The notes under the pieces are model-generated. The model worked only from the letters and a program-made list of their open reading frames with translations. It did not search any database and was not told where the DNA came from. From Pseudomonas sp. FP198 (GTDB lineage Bacteria > Pseudomonadota > Gammaproteobacteria > Pseudomonadales > Pseudomonadaceae): a stretch of 64,000 nucleotides of DNA. The stretch spans positions 823,501-887,500 of the forward strand of contig NZ_CP117452.1 in the NCBI RefSeq assembly GCF_030687895.1. Direction: 5' to 3'. This document shows, piece by piece, positions 52,051 through 60,725 of the stretch. The position numbers and the translations under genes are program-made. Every line of letters begins with the position of its first letter. Position 1 is the stretch's first letter.

Positions 52051-53052
52051 ATGGGTATTGATCTTCCGCTGATCTGGGCCGTGGTCATCATCTTCGGCAT
52101 CATGATGTACGTGATCATGGACGGCTTCGACCTGGGGATCGGCATTCTTTTTCCCTTCGTCAAGGGCGAGCGCGACCGCGACGTGATGATGAATACCGTC
52201 GCGCCAGTCTGGGACGGTAACGAAACCTGGCTGGTGCTGGGCGGCGCCGGGCTGTTCGGGGCGTTTCCGCTGGCCTATTCGGTGGTGCTCTCGGCGCTGT
52301 ACCTGCCGCTGATCCTGATGCTCATCGGCCTGATCTTCCGGGGCGTGGCATTCGAGTTCCGCTTCAAGGCCAAGGCCGAGAAGCGGCATTTGTGGGACAA
52401 GGCTTTCATCGGTGGTTCGCTGACGGCGACCTTTTTCCAGGGCGTGGCGCTGGGGGCATTCATTGACGGTTTCGAGGTGGTCAATCGCCAGTTTGCCGGC
52501 GGCTCCCTGGATTGGTTCACGCCGTTTACGGTGTTCTGCGGCCTGGCGCTGATCGCCGCCTACGCTTTGCTCGGCTGTACCTGGCTGATCATGAAGACCG
52601 AAGGCAAGCTGCAAGAACAGATGCACGATCTGGCCAGGCCACTGGCATTCGTGGTGCTCGCCGTGATCGGCATCGTCAGCATCTGGACGCCGCTGGCTCA
52701 CGCCGACATCGCGGCACGCTGGTTCACCCTGCCGAACCTGTTCTGGTTCCTGCCGGTGCCGATCCTGGTGCTCGTCACCATGTACGGCTTGTTCCGCGCC
52801 GTCGCCCGCAACGCCAACTACACGCCGTTCATCCTGACGCTGGTGTTGATCTTTCTTGGCTACAGTGGCCTCGGCATCAGCTTGTGGCCGAACATCGTGC
52901 CGCCGTCCATTTCGATCTGGGACGCCGCGTCACCGCCCCAGAGCCAGGGCTTCATGCTGGTCGGCACGCTGTTCATCATTCCGTTGATCCTGGTGTACAC
53001 CTTCTGGAGCTACTACGTGTTCCGCGGCACCCATGACGATGGCTACCATTGA
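52051..53052 (+). CDS. cioB: Cyanide-insensitive ubiquinol oxidase subunit II
   Basis: The 333-residue CydB-family membrane protein carries IMDGFDLGIGILFPF, APVWDGNETWLVLGGAGLFGAFPLAYS and GVALGAFIDGFEV, which are signature segments of CydB/CioB. It is the non-catalytic partner that stabilises the heme subunit. It starts three bases after the cioA stop with AAGGGGAATTGAGTC upstream and is followed by the DUF2474 gene. Confidence 0.93.
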   Translation: MGIDLPLIWAVVIIFGIMMYVIMDGFDLGIGILFPFVKGERDRDVMMNTVAPVWDGNETWLVLGGAGLFGAFPLAYSVVLSALYLPLILMLIGLIFRGVAFEFRFKAKAEKRHLWDKAFIGGSLTATFFQGVALGAFIDGFEVVNRQFAGGSLDWFTPFTVFCGLALIAAYALLGCTWLIMKTEGKLQEQMHDLARPLAFVVLAVIGIVSIWTPLAHADIAARWFTLPNLFWFLPVPILVLVTMYGLFRAVARNANYTPFILTLVLIFLGYSGLGISLWPNIVPPSISIWDAASPPQSQGFMLVGTLFIIPLILVYTFWSYYVFRGTHDDGYH

Positions 53053-53073
53053 CCGACCTGCGAGGTGCCGAGA

Positions 53074-53238
53074 ATGGCCAAGCCTGACCTGAAAGACATC
53101 GAAGCCGCTGAGAAAAAACCGTTATGGCAGCGGCTCGGCTGGCTGGTGATGATCTGGGCCGGGAGTGTGCTGGCGCTGTTCATCGTTGCCAGCCTGATGC
53201 GGATGTTCATGAACGCCGCCGGGCTGACGACTCATTGA
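53074..53238 (+). CDS. DUF2474 small subunit of the Cio oxidase (CydX-like)
   Basis: A 54-residue product: MAKPDLKDIEAAEKKPLWQR followed by one membrane helix (LGWLVMIWAGSVLALFIVASLMRMFM). CGAGGTGCCGAGA precedes the ATG, 21 bases after cioB. DUF2474 proteins occur right after cioAB in many Gram-negative bacteria and are thought to be accessory subunits like CydX. The function in this organism is inferred from position and form. Confidence 0.85.
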   Translation: MAKPDLKDIEAAEKKPLWQRLGWLVMIWAGSVLALFIVASLMRMFMNAAGLTTH

Positions 53239-53261
53239 GCGGACCCCACTGAATACCAGGG

Positions 53262-54386
53262 TTACTTGCGGGCCTTGAGAATCACGAATTTTGGCGTGGC
53301 GGCGACCTGCTCGACCCCCCGGAACAGCCGAGCCAGCTTGCTGTGGTAGCCCAAGTGCCGGTTGCCGACGATGTACAGCGCGCCGCCAACTACCAACGCC
53401 TCGCGGGCTTGCTGGAACATCCGCCAGGCGAGGAAATCGCCGACTACTTGCTGCTGATGGAAGGGTGGATTGCACAGCACCACATCCAACGATTGCGGCG
53501 CTTGTCCGGCGAGCCCATCGTCGGCCCGCAGGGTCACTTCACGCTCGCCCAGCGCCGCTCGCCAGTTTTCAGCGGCTGATTGGACCGCCATGTACGACTC
53601 ATCCACCAACGTGTAATGGGCCTGCGGGTTGTGCAGGGCACTGGCAATAGCCAGCACGCCATTGCCGCAGCCCAGGTCCGCCACCCGCGCCGTGCCGAGG
53701 TTTTTTGGCAGGTGTGGCAAAAAGGCGCGCGTGCCGATATCCAGCCCTTCGCGACAGAATACGTTGGCGTGGTTGAGCAACTCGATTTTCGGCTCATCCA
53801 GCCAATAGCGAGTCGGGTAGGGAGAGGCGGTGGCTGTCCTGGTTTGTGGCGTGGCAATCAACAGGCGAGCCTTCTTCACCGCCAACGAGGCCTGTACCGG
53901 GCCGATATAGCGCTCCAGCAGATCGCCAGCGGCCCGTGGCAGATGCTTGACCATCGCGGCGGCGATGACCTGAGCGCCTGGAGCCAGTTGCTCTTGCAGC
54001 CGGATCAATTGCTCTTCCAGCAGGGCCAGGGTCTTGGGTACTTTGATCAGGACACGGTCGAACTGCCCTGTCAGCGGTTCGCTGGCGGGCACGATCGGTA
54101 CCGCGTCGAAGGGCAAACCGTTGCGCGCCAGGTTTTTCTCCAATGCCTGTAGGGCAAGGAACGAGTCTCCGCTACTGGTGACCTTGACTTTGCCGACCAG
54201 GCTCGCCGCCAGGGCCCCGAAGCCATCGTTGAGTACCAGAACCCGGGTATCCGCCCCCGGCTGCTGTTCGGCCAGGTACGCAAGCAGATATTCATCGGCT
54301 GCGTCGAATGCCTGCAGCGGTTCGTTCTGCTGTTCGGGTTGGCGGATCAGGTCGAGTTGGGCGAAGGGACTGTCTAGCAAGGGCAT
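53262..54386 (-). CDS. rlmG: 23S rRNA (guanine-1835-N2)-methyltransferase
   Basis: The 374-residue protein has a degenerate N-terminal methyltransferase half (residues 1-180) and an active C-terminal half. The latter has the SAM motif VADLGCGNGVLAIASAL and the N2-guanine signature VLCNPPFHQQ. This is the RlmG/RsmC layout; LDSPFAQLDLIRQPEQQNEPLQAFDAADEYLL at the start is typical of RlmG. It methylates G1835 of 23S rRNA. It converges on the cio operon. Confidence 0.92.
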   Translation of the reverse strand: MPLLDSPFAQLDLIRQPEQQNEPLQAFDAADEYLLAYLAEQQPGADTRVLVLNDGFGALAASLVGKVKVTSSGDSFLALQALEKNLARNGLPFDAVPIVPASEPLTGQFDRVLIKVPKTLALLEEQLIRLQEQLAPGAQVIAAAMVKHLPRAAGDLLERYIGPVQASLAVKKARLLIATPQTRTATASPYPTRYWLDEPKIELLNHANVFCREGLDIGTRAFLPHLPKNLGTARVADLGCGNGVLAIASALHNPQAHYTLVDESYMAVQSAAENWRAALGEREVTLRADDGLAGQAPQSLDVVLCNPPFHQQQVVGDFLAWRMFQQAREALVVGGALYIVGNRHLGYHSKLARLFRGVEQVAATPKFVILKARK

Positions 54387-54566
54387 GGCGGGGACTCTGG
54401 CAAATCAACGGATGTCCCGCTGCCTGGGGGCAGGTGTCTCAGCGGGACCGCCTGAATGAACTGCGTCGCGTGCCTGGCACGTCATCATTCAAGTGGAACC
54501 GTGGATGTTACGTTTTTTTACTGGGCATTACTCGTGGGTTTTCAGGGGGCTGTTCTGCTTTGCTGA

Positions 54567-55280
54567 TCAGATCATGTGGATATGGGCCGCCTTGGCAACC
54601 GCCGAGATTTTGTTGGTCACGTTCAGTTTCCGCATGCAGCTGTTGACATGGAAATTCACGGTGCGCTCGGAAAGACAGAGGATCCTGCCGACTTCCGATG
54701 CCGTCTTGCCTTCGGCGGACCATCTCAATACTTCAATTTCCCTTGGCGACAAATGGACTGTCTGTGAGGAAGGCTCGGCGTCGGACATTCGCTGGCAAGC
54801 CAGCGCATGCAACCGTTGGCTGGCGAAAATGGCATAGCCCAGGTTGCCATAATGCTCCTCCGGGTCGATGGGGCGTTGCATCCTGGCGAGACTGAACAGA
54901 CTGTAATAGGTGCCCCGTTCCTCATGGACGGCTTGGGTCCAGCCATGGCTGAGTCCTTGGTGTTCAAGTGCTTGCCATAATTCGGGGACCTCGCAAAAAA
55001 TATCTTCGCTCCAGAGGATTGGCAGCGATGATTGATTGCAGTGTGCCAGTATTGGGTCGTTCGCCGCATAACCGTTTTGTTTGTACAGTTTGTTCCATCC
55101 ATAAGGGTAGTTGTTGATATTGATCCGATGCCTGTGTCTGTCTGCAAAAGTCGGGTATGCGGCGAAGGCGCAGTATTCAAATCCTTGATAATTAAAGAAG
55201 TTTTGTACGAGGCGATAGGCTTTTTGGAGATCCTTTTCGCACGACAATTTTCGCAATTGCAAATCTTTCCATGCATCCAT
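54567..55280 (-). CDS. LuxR-family regulator with acyl-homoserine-lactone-binding domain (solo)
   Basis: The 237-residue protein has an autoinducer-binding domain (about 15-165) and a LuxR helix-turn-helix (about 175-237: LSPREIEVLRWSAEGKTASEVGRILCLSERTVNFHVNSCMRKL). The invariant ligand-pocket residues of TraR are kept: W62, Y66, D75, P76 and W90, and a later Gly. It is thus not of the plant-signal-sensing PsoR/OryR group, which changes W57/Y61. No luxI-type synthase lies in the window. It diverges from fpr, and the shared region has two inverted repeats. Confidence 0.88.
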   Translation of the reverse strand: MDAWKDLQLRKLSCEKDLQKAYRLVQNFFNYQGFEYCAFAAYPTFADRHRHRININNYPYGWNKLYKQNGYAANDPILAHCNQSSLPILWSEDIFCEVPELWQALEHQGLSHGWTQAVHEERGTYYSLFSLARMQRPIDPEEHYGNLGYAIFASQRLHALACQRMSDAEPSSQTVHLSPREIEVLRWSAEGKTASEVGRILCLSERTVNFHVNSCMRKLNVTNKISAVAKAAHIHMI

Positions 55281-55442
55281 GGCGTTCTCCCTAGTGTCGT
55301 GGATCCAATTGAAGCTGCGAAAATTAGTGTAGGAGATTTCCTCAATGTTAGGTATTTTTTTTCGATGTTAGTTGTTTATGAACTGTGGTGAGTTTTCACG
55401 TTATTTTTCGATACGATGTTTAGTTTTTGTATAAGGCTGATG

Positions 55443-55464
55443 AAACATTCGTCCATGAATGTTT
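55443..55464. promoter_or_regulatory. Inverted repeat AAACATTC-N6-GAATGTTT
   Basis: Perfect 8-bp arms with a six-base spacer in the control region between the LuxR solo and fpr. Candidate operator; the binding protein is unknown. Confidence 0.5.
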
Positions 55465-55472
55465 ACTGCGCA

Positions 55473-55492
55473 GTTCAATACCATTACTGAAC
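55473..55492. promoter_or_regulatory. 20-bp imperfect dyad GTTCA-N10-TGAAC
   Basis: Five-bp arms spanning 20 bases, the length of a lux box, located eight bases after the first inverted repeat and about 60 bases before fpr. The sequence does not match the classical lux or las/rhl box core. Confidence 0.35.
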
Positions 55493-55553
55493 GTAAGTGG
55501 TTAATGTGCTTTGTTTACAGGACAATACGGTCCTCGTCCCATTGGAGAGGCTC

Positions 55554-56330
55554 ATGACCGACAGCGCAGAAAAGTTTACCCGCCAAACCCTGATCGAGGT
55601 GCAGTCCCTGACGCCTCACCTGTTTACCCTGCGTACCACCCGGGATCGCGGCTTTCGTTTCCGGGCTGGTCAGTTTGCCCGACTGGGGGTGGTGAAGGCG
55701 GACGGCACTGCCGTCTGGCGGGCTTATTCCATGGTGTCTTCGCCGTTCGACGAGTTTCTCGAGTTTTTTTCCATCGTCGTCCCGGACGGCGAGTTCACCA
55801 GTGAGCTCAGCCGCTTGAAGCCGGGGGACAGCTTGTTGGTCGAGCGTCAGGCCTTTGGTTACCTGACGCTGGACCGTTTTGTTGACGGTCGCGATTTGTG
55901 GCTGTTGTCCACCGGGACAGGGGTCGCCCCGTTTCTTTCTATCCTGCAGGACTTCGAGGTCTGGGAAAAATTCGAGCGGATCATCCTCGTTTACAGCGTC
56001 CGCGAGTCACGGGAATTGGCCTATCAGGCCTTGATTGATGCGTTGCCCCGGCGAGACTATCTGGCGGAATACGCTCATAAGTTTCGCTTCATTGCGACGG
56101 TTACCCGTGAACAACACCCTGGCGCCCTCAACGGACGCATCACCACACTGATCGAAAATGGCGAGCTGGAACAGGCCGCCGGTGTCGCGCTGACGCCAGA
56201 GCATTCGCGGGTCATGTTATGCGGCAACCCGCAGATGATTGACGACACGCGCAAGTTGCTCAAGGCCAGGGGCTTGCAACTGAGCCTCACGCGGCGTCCC
56301 GGTCAGGTGGCGGTGGAAAACTACTGGTGA
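55554..56330 (+). CDS. fpr: Ferredoxin/flavodoxin-NADP+ reductase
   Basis: ATG 55554 follows TTGGAGAGGCTC; 258 residues. FAD-binding RAYSMVSSPFDEF, NADP-binding LLSTGTGVAPFLSIL, VYSVRESRELAY and the C-terminal Trp (VAVENYW) define the bacterial subclass I FNR. It passes electrons between NADPH and ferredoxin or flavodoxin, and takes part in iron and oxidative-stress metabolism. In P. aeruginosa a homologous oxidoreductase gene also sits next to mscL and katB. A two-way terminator follows. Confidence 0.9.
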   Translation: MTDSAEKFTRQTLIEVQSLTPHLFTLRTTRDRGFRFRAGQFARLGVVKADGTAVWRAYSMVSSPFDEFLEFFSIVVPDGEFTSELSRLKPGDSLLVERQAFGYLTLDRFVDGRDLWLLSTGTGVAPFLSILQDFEVWEKFERIILVYSVRESRELAYQALIDALPRRDYLAEYAHKFRFIATVTREQHPGALNGRITTLIENGELEQAAGVALTPEHSRVMLCGNPQMIDDTRKLLKARGLQLSLTRRPGQVAVENYW

Positions 56331-56362
56331 AAAAAATGGCGTCCGTGGGGCGCCATTTTTTT
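56330..56362. terminator. Bidirectional terminator between fpr and mscL
   Basis: AAAAAAATGGCG ... CGCCATTTTTTT forms a stem with an A-run on one side and a T-run on the other. It can serve both the rightward fpr and the leftward mscL transcripts. Confidence 0.85.
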
Positions 56363-56376
56363 GCCAGCGAGAATGC

Positions 56377-56790
56377 TCAAGGCCTCTCGTTCTGAGCCTT
56401 GAGCAGGTCGCGGATCTCGCTGAGCAATTGTTCTTCCTTGGTCGGGACAGGCGGCGCGCTCGGAGCGACGGCCTCTTCACGCTTGAGGCGATTGATGGCC
56501 TTGACGCCCATGAAAATGGCGAAAGCCACGATGATGAAGTCCACCATCGTCTGGATGAATTTGCCGTAGGCGAGCACCACCGCGGGCGTATTGCCCTCGG
56601 CCGCCTTGAGCGTGATCGCCAGGTCACTGAAATCCACTCCGCCAATCAGCAGGCCGAGCGGTGGCATGACCACGTCGCCAACGAATGACGAAACGATTTT
56701 GCCAAAAGCAGCACCAATGATGATCCCGACGGCCATGTCGACGACATTGCCTTTGACCGCGAAGGCCTTGAACTCGCTTAGCACGCCCAT
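56377..56790 (-). CDS. mscL: Large-conductance mechanosensitive channel
   Basis: The 137-residue protein has the MscL pattern: short N-terminal helix ([45 protein letters not shown]), second helix ([22 protein letters not shown]) and a charged C-terminal helix ([18 protein letters not shown]). It forms a pentameric inner-membrane pore that opens on osmotic downshock. Length and motifs are normal. GGAACAACTC precedes the ATG. Confidence 0.95.
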   Translation of the reverse strand: MGVLSEFKAFAVKGNVVDMAVGIIIGAAFGKIVSSFVGDVVMPPLGLLIGGVDFSDLAITLKAAEGNTPAVVLAYGKFIQTMVDFIIVAFAIFMGVKAINRLKREEAVAPSAPPVPTKEEQLLSEIRDLLKAQNERP

Positions 56791-56972
56791 GAGTTGTTCC
56801 TTGTGACAGATGAGATTGATAGCCGCAGTGTAAGTCAGCTGAACGGGTCTTGCCTGACATGCCTGCTTACAAAGCTTGCCTGTTATCGACCCGGCTCTCC
56901 CCAGAAAGTTTACAAAGTGCCATCAATCGCGCGTGATACGCGGTTCGGGGCCGATTCCCCATAATGTTTTTT

Positions 56973-56998
56973 CTATCAGGTCGGTACGGCATTTCTAT
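56973..56998 (+). promoter_or_regulatory. Possible OxyR-type site upstream of katB
   Basis: CTAT occurs at 56973 and again at 56995, 22 bases apart, the spacing of repeated OxyR half-sites. The matching ATAG halves are poor (ATAA at 56961). The site is 80-100 bases before katB, whose homologue in P. aeruginosa is OxyR-controlled. Confidence 0.3.
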
Positions 56999-57074
56999 TT
57001 AGGTTTCGGTTTGTCGAGCACTAGCCTCTGAAAGGCGCACATGGATGCGCTCTATAAAATCAGAGGAAACTCAC

Positions 57075-58616
57075 ATGAACACTTCCCTTGGCCTTGGTGC
57101 TTTTTCCAACCGCCATACCCTCGTTGTGCTGACCGCCAGCCTGTTTTCCCTGTCCGTCAATGCCGCCACCCTGACCCGGGATAATGGCGCGGCCGTGGGC
57201 GATAACCAGAACTCCCAGACCGCCGGACCCAACGGCCCGACCCTTCTGCAGGATGTGCAACTGATCCAGAAGCTCCAGCGTTTTGACCGTGAACGGATCC
57301 CCGAGCGTGTGGTGCATGCCCGTGGTACCGGTGCGCATGGCGAGTTCACGGTGTCCAATGACCTGAGCGACCTGACCAAGGCCAAGGTATTCGCCGCCGG
57401 ACAGGTCACGCCGGTGTTCGTCCGTTTTTCCGCCGTGGTGCATGGCAATCATTCGCCTGAGACGCTGCGTGATCCTCGAGGCTTCGCCACCAAGTTCTAC
57501 ACGGCGGATGGTAACTGGGACCTGGTCGGGAATAATTTCCCGACGTTCTTCATCCGTGATGCGATCAAGTTTCCCGACATGGTCCATGCGTTCAAACCCG
57601 ACCCGCGGACCAACCTGGACGATGATTCGCGTCGTTTCGATTTCTTTTCCCACGTACCGGAAGCCACCCGCACGCTGACCGAGCTGTATTCCAACTCCGG
57701 CACTCCGGCCAGTTATCGCGAAATGGACGGGAACGGCGTACACGCTTACAAACTGATCAACGCCAAGGGCGATATCAGTTACGTGAAGTTTCATTGGAAA
57801 AGTTTGCAGGGGCTGAAAAACCTCGATCCAAAAGAAGTAGTGAAAGTTCAAGGGCAGGAATACAGCCATATGACGAATGATTTGGTCAGTCATATCAACA
57901 AGGGTGACTTTCCGAAGTGGGATCTGTACGTTCAGGTGCTCAAGCCGCAAGACTTGTCGAAGTTCGACTTCGATCCGCTGGACGCCACCAAGATCTGGCC
58001 GGATGTGCCTGAGCGAAAAGTTGGGCAGATGGTGTTGAATCGTAATCCGGCGAATGTTTTCCAGGAAACCGAACAAGTCGCGATGGCTCCGGCCAATCTG
58101 GTCCCGGGTATCGAGCCTTCCGAGGATCGCCTGTTGCAGGGGCGGGTCTTCTCTTATGCCGATACGCAAATGTACCGGGTCGGGCCGAACGCGTTGCAGC
58201 TGCCAATCAACGCGCCCAAGGTCGCGGTAAACAATGGCAACCAGGACGGTGCGATGAATTTCGGCAGCACCAGCACTGGCGTGAATTACCAGCCGAGCCG
58301 CTTGCTGGCGCGCGAAGAGCAACCTGCGGCGCGCTATAGCCAGGCAGCGCTGACCGGCAGCACCCAGCAAGCGAAAATCCAGCGCGAGCAGAACTTCAAG
58401 CAGGCGGGTGATCTGTACCGCTCGTTCAACCAGAAGGAGCGCAATGACTTGATCGAAAGCTTCGGTGGGTCATTGGCAACGACTGACGATGAGAGCAAGC
58501 ACATCATCCTGTCGTATCTCTACAAGGCTGACCCGGAATACGGCACCGGCGTGGCTCGTGTCGCCAAAGGCGACCTGGCGCGGGTCAAGGCGCTGGCCGA
58601 GAAGCTGAGCGACTGA
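57075..58616 (+). CDS. katB: Periplasmic heme catalase KatB
   Basis: ATG 57075 with CAGAGGAAACTCAC upstream; 513 residues. A signal peptide (VVLTASLFSLSVNA) precedes the catalase core. Distal His lies in RVVHARGTGAHGEF, Asn in LVGNNFPTFFIRDAIKFPD, and the heme Tyr in GRVFSYADTQMYRVG. It converts hydrogen peroxide to water and oxygen. Signal peptide and gene order match P. aeruginosa KatB, whose neighbour ankB is needed for full activity. A REP pair separates it from ankB. Confidence 0.94.
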   Translation: MNTSLGLGAFSNRHTLVVLTASLFSLSVNAATLTRDNGAAVGDNQNSQTAGPNGPTLLQDVQLIQKLQRFDRERIPERVVHARGTGAHGEFTVSNDLSDLTKAKVFAAGQVTPVFVRFSAVVHGNHSPETLRDPRGFATKFYTADGNWDLVGNNFPTFFIRDAIKFPDMVHAFKPDPRTNLDDDSRRFDFFSHVPEATRTLTELYSNSGTPASYREMDGNGVHAYKLINAKGDISYVKFHWKSLQGLKNLDPKEVVKVQGQEYSHMTNDLVSHINKGDFPKWDLYVQVLKPQDLSKFDFDPLDATKIWPDVPERKVGQMVLNRNPANVFQETEQVAMAPANLVPGIEPSEDRLLQGRVFSYADTQMYRVGPNALQLPINAPKVAVNNGNQDGAMNFGSTSTGVNYQPSRLLAREEQPAARYSQAALTGSTQQAKIQREQNFKQAGDLYRSFNQKERNDLIESFGGSLATTDDESKHIILSYLYKADPEYGTGVARVAKGDLARVKALAEKLSD

Positions 58617-58622
58617 TCGACC

Positions 58623-58700
58623 TGTAGGGAGCAAGTTTGCTCGCGATGCGGTGCCCAGGCAGGCCGCGTTGCCCGGATCGCGAGCAGGCTCGCTCCCACA
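58623..58700. repeat. REP pair between katB and ankB, TGTGGGAGCGAGC family
   Basis: The left unit is degenerate (TGTAGGGAGCAAGTTTGCTC) and the right unit is standard. It lies inside the probable katB-ankB operon, 26 bases before the ankB start. Confidence 0.85.
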
Positions 58701-58725
58701 GGCCTGTGTCATAAGGAGAAGCCTG

Positions 58726-59274
58726 ATGCGAAATTTTCTTCTATCGGTACTCGTGACCTGGTCGGTGGGCGTGTTGGCCGAGCAGCCTGTACCCGCCGAT
58801 CCGGCTGCGGTGCGGGAACAGCTGCAAGACTATTATTTCGACGCCGCACGCCGGGGTGATGTGCCGATGCTCGATACGTTCATCGAGGCCGGTTACTCGC
58901 TCGACACCCGGGATGAGAAGGGCTACACGGCGCTGATCCTGGCGGCTTATCACGGCCACGCGCCCGCGGTGGAGCGGCTGTTGGCCGCTGGCGCCGATGC
59001 CTGCGCCCAGGACAAACGCGGCAATACGGCGTTAATGGGCGCCATCTTCAAGGGTGAAGTCCAGATCGCCCGCCGTTTATTGTCCACCGAGTGCAGTCCG
59101 GACCAACGCAACGGTGCCGGACAGACCGCTGCGATGTATGCAGGCCTGTTCAAGCGTGACGAATTGCTCGATGCCTTGAAGGCCAAGGGTGCCGACCTGG
59201 AGGCCAGGGATCCGTTGGGCAATAGCGCGGCGGATCTGGCGAAGGGCGAAATCAGAATGCCGGCCCCGCAGTAA
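58726..59274 (+). CDS. ankB: Ankyrin-repeat protein AnkB
   Basis: ATG 58726 with AAGGAGAAGCCTG upstream; 182 residues. A signal peptide (FLLSVLVTWSVGVLA) is followed by about four ankyrin repeats (EKGYTALILAAYHGHAPAVERLLAAGADA; KRGNTALMGAIFKGEVQIARRLL; GAGQTAAMYAGLFKRDELLDALKAKGADLEARDPLGNSAADLA). In P. aeruginosa AnkB sits in the periplasm and supports KatB activity; the same is expected here from position. Confidence 0.9.
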   Translation: MRNFLLSVLVTWSVGVLAEQPVPADPAAVREQLQDYYFDAARRGDVPMLDTFIEAGYSLDTRDEKGYTALILAAYHGHAPAVERLLAAGADACAQDKRGNTALMGAIFKGEVQIARRLLSTECSPDQRNGAGQTAAMYAGLFKRDELLDALKAKGADLEARDPLGNSAADLAKGEIRMPAPQ

Positions 59275-59316
59275 AGCCTGGCTAGGCTATCATCGCGGTT
59301 TTTACCCGGAGTTCAG

Positions 59317-60684
59317 ATGGCCAAGGCAAAGCGCATGTACGGCTGCACCGAGTGCGGCTCGACCTTTCCCAAATGGGCTGGCCAATGCAGTGAGTGCGGC
59401 GCCTGGAATACCCTGACCGAAACCATGGTGGAAAGCGGCGGGGCGGCGGCACCCACCGGGCGCACGGGTTGGGCTGGGCAACAAGCCCAGATCAAGACCC
59501 TGGCCGAGGTCAGCGTCGAAGAAATCCCGCGCTTTTCCACGGCGTCCGGCGAACTGGATCGCGTGTTGGGCGGCGGTCTGGTGGATGGTTCGGTGGTACT
59601 GATCGGCGGAGATCCGGGCATCGGCAAATCCACCATCCTGCTGCAAACCCTGTGCAACCTCGCTACTCGCATGCCGGCGCTGTATGTCACTGGCGAAGAA
59701 TCCCAGCAACAGGTCGCGATGCGCGCACGACGGCTGGGGTTGCCCCAGGATCAGTTGCGCGTCATGACCGAGACTTGCATCGAAACCATCATCGCCACGG
59801 CGCGCCTGGAAAAACCCAAGGTGATGGTGATCGACTCGATCCAGACGATTTTTACCGAACAGCTGCAATCGGCACCGGGTGGCGTGTCCCAGGTGCGCGA
59901 AAGCGCGGCGCTGCTGGTGCGTTATGCCAAGCAGAGCGGCACGGCGATCTTCCTGGTCGGTCACGTCACCAAGGAAGGCGCGCTGGCGGGCCCTCGGGTG
60001 CTGGAGCACATGGTCGATACGGTGTTGTATTTCGAAGGCGAATCGGACGGTCGCCTGCGTTTGTTGCGAGCGGTGAAGAACCGTTTTGGCGCCGTCAACG
60101 AGTTGGGCGTGTTCGGCATGACTGACCGGGGCCTGAAGGAAGTCTCCAACCCTTCGGCGATTTTTCTCACGCGTGCCCAGGAAGAGGTTCCGGGTAGCGT
60201 GGTCATGGCGACGTGGGAAGGCACCCGGCCGATGCTGGTGGAAGTCCAGGCGCTGGTGGATGACAGCCACCTGGCGAATCCGCGCCGGGTCACCCTGGGC
60301 CTGGATCAGAACCGGCTCGCCATGCTGTTGGCTGTCTTGCACCGGCACGGCGGCATCCCTACCCACGACCAGGATGTATTCCTCAACGTGGTGGGCGGGG
60401 TGAAGGTATTGGAGACCGCGTCCGACCTGGCATTGATGGCGGCCGTGATGTCCAGCCTGCGCAATCGGCCGCTGCCGCATGATTTGCTGGTGTTCGGTGA
60501 GGTCGGGCTTTCGGGTGAAGTGCGACCAGTGCCCAGCGGGCAGGAGCGGCTCAAGGAAGCGGCCAAACATGGCTTCAAGCGCGCCATCGTGCCCAAGGGC
60601 AATGCGCCGAAGGAAGCGCCGGCGGGGCTGCAGATCATTGCGGTGACGCGGTTGGAGCAGGCGTTGGATGCGTTGTTCGAGTAG
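59317..60684 (+). CDS. radA: DNA repair protein RadA
   Basis: The 455-residue protein has the full RadA layout: C4 zinc finger (YGCTECGSTFPKWAGQCSEC), Walker A GGDPGIGKST, Walker B KVMVIDSIQT, the RadA-specific KNRFG motif (AVKNRFGAVNELGVF) and a Lon-like C-terminal domain (LPHDLLVFGEVGLSGEVRPV). It is a branch-migration ATPase acting with RecA in recombinational repair. The start is close after ankB (42 bases). Confidence 0.95.
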   Translation: MAKAKRMYGCTECGSTFPKWAGQCSECGAWNTLTETMVESGGAAAPTGRTGWAGQQAQIKTLAEVSVEEIPRFSTASGELDRVLGGGLVDGSVVLIGGDPGIGKSTILLQTLCNLATRMPALYVTGEESQQQVAMRARRLGLPQDQLRVMTETCIETIIATARLEKPKVMVIDSIQTIFTEQLQSAPGGVSQVRESAALLVRYAKQSGTAIFLVGHVTKEGALAGPRVLEHMVDTVLYFEGESDGRLRLLRAVKNRFGAVNELGVFGMTDRGLKEVSNPSAIFLTRAQEEVPGSVVMATWEGTRPMLVEVQALVDDSHLANPRRVTLGLDQNRLAMLLAVLHRHGGIPTHDQDVFLNVVGGVKVLETASDLALMAAVMSSLRNRPLPHDLLVFGEVGLSGEVRPVPSGQERLKEAAKHGFKRAIVPKGNAPKEAPAGLQIIAVTRLEQALDALFE

Positions 60685-60701
60685 CGGCTTGTGCAGGCCT
60701 T

Positions 60702-60716
60702 TTGTGGCGAGGGATC
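60702..60716. repeat. Truncated REP remnant
   Basis: TTGTGGCGAGGGAT matches the first bases of the GTGGCGAGGGAGC family, after which similarity stops. A REP stub remains between convergent radA and the PilZ gene. Confidence 0.55.
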
Positions 60717-60725
60717 TCGGTGTCG

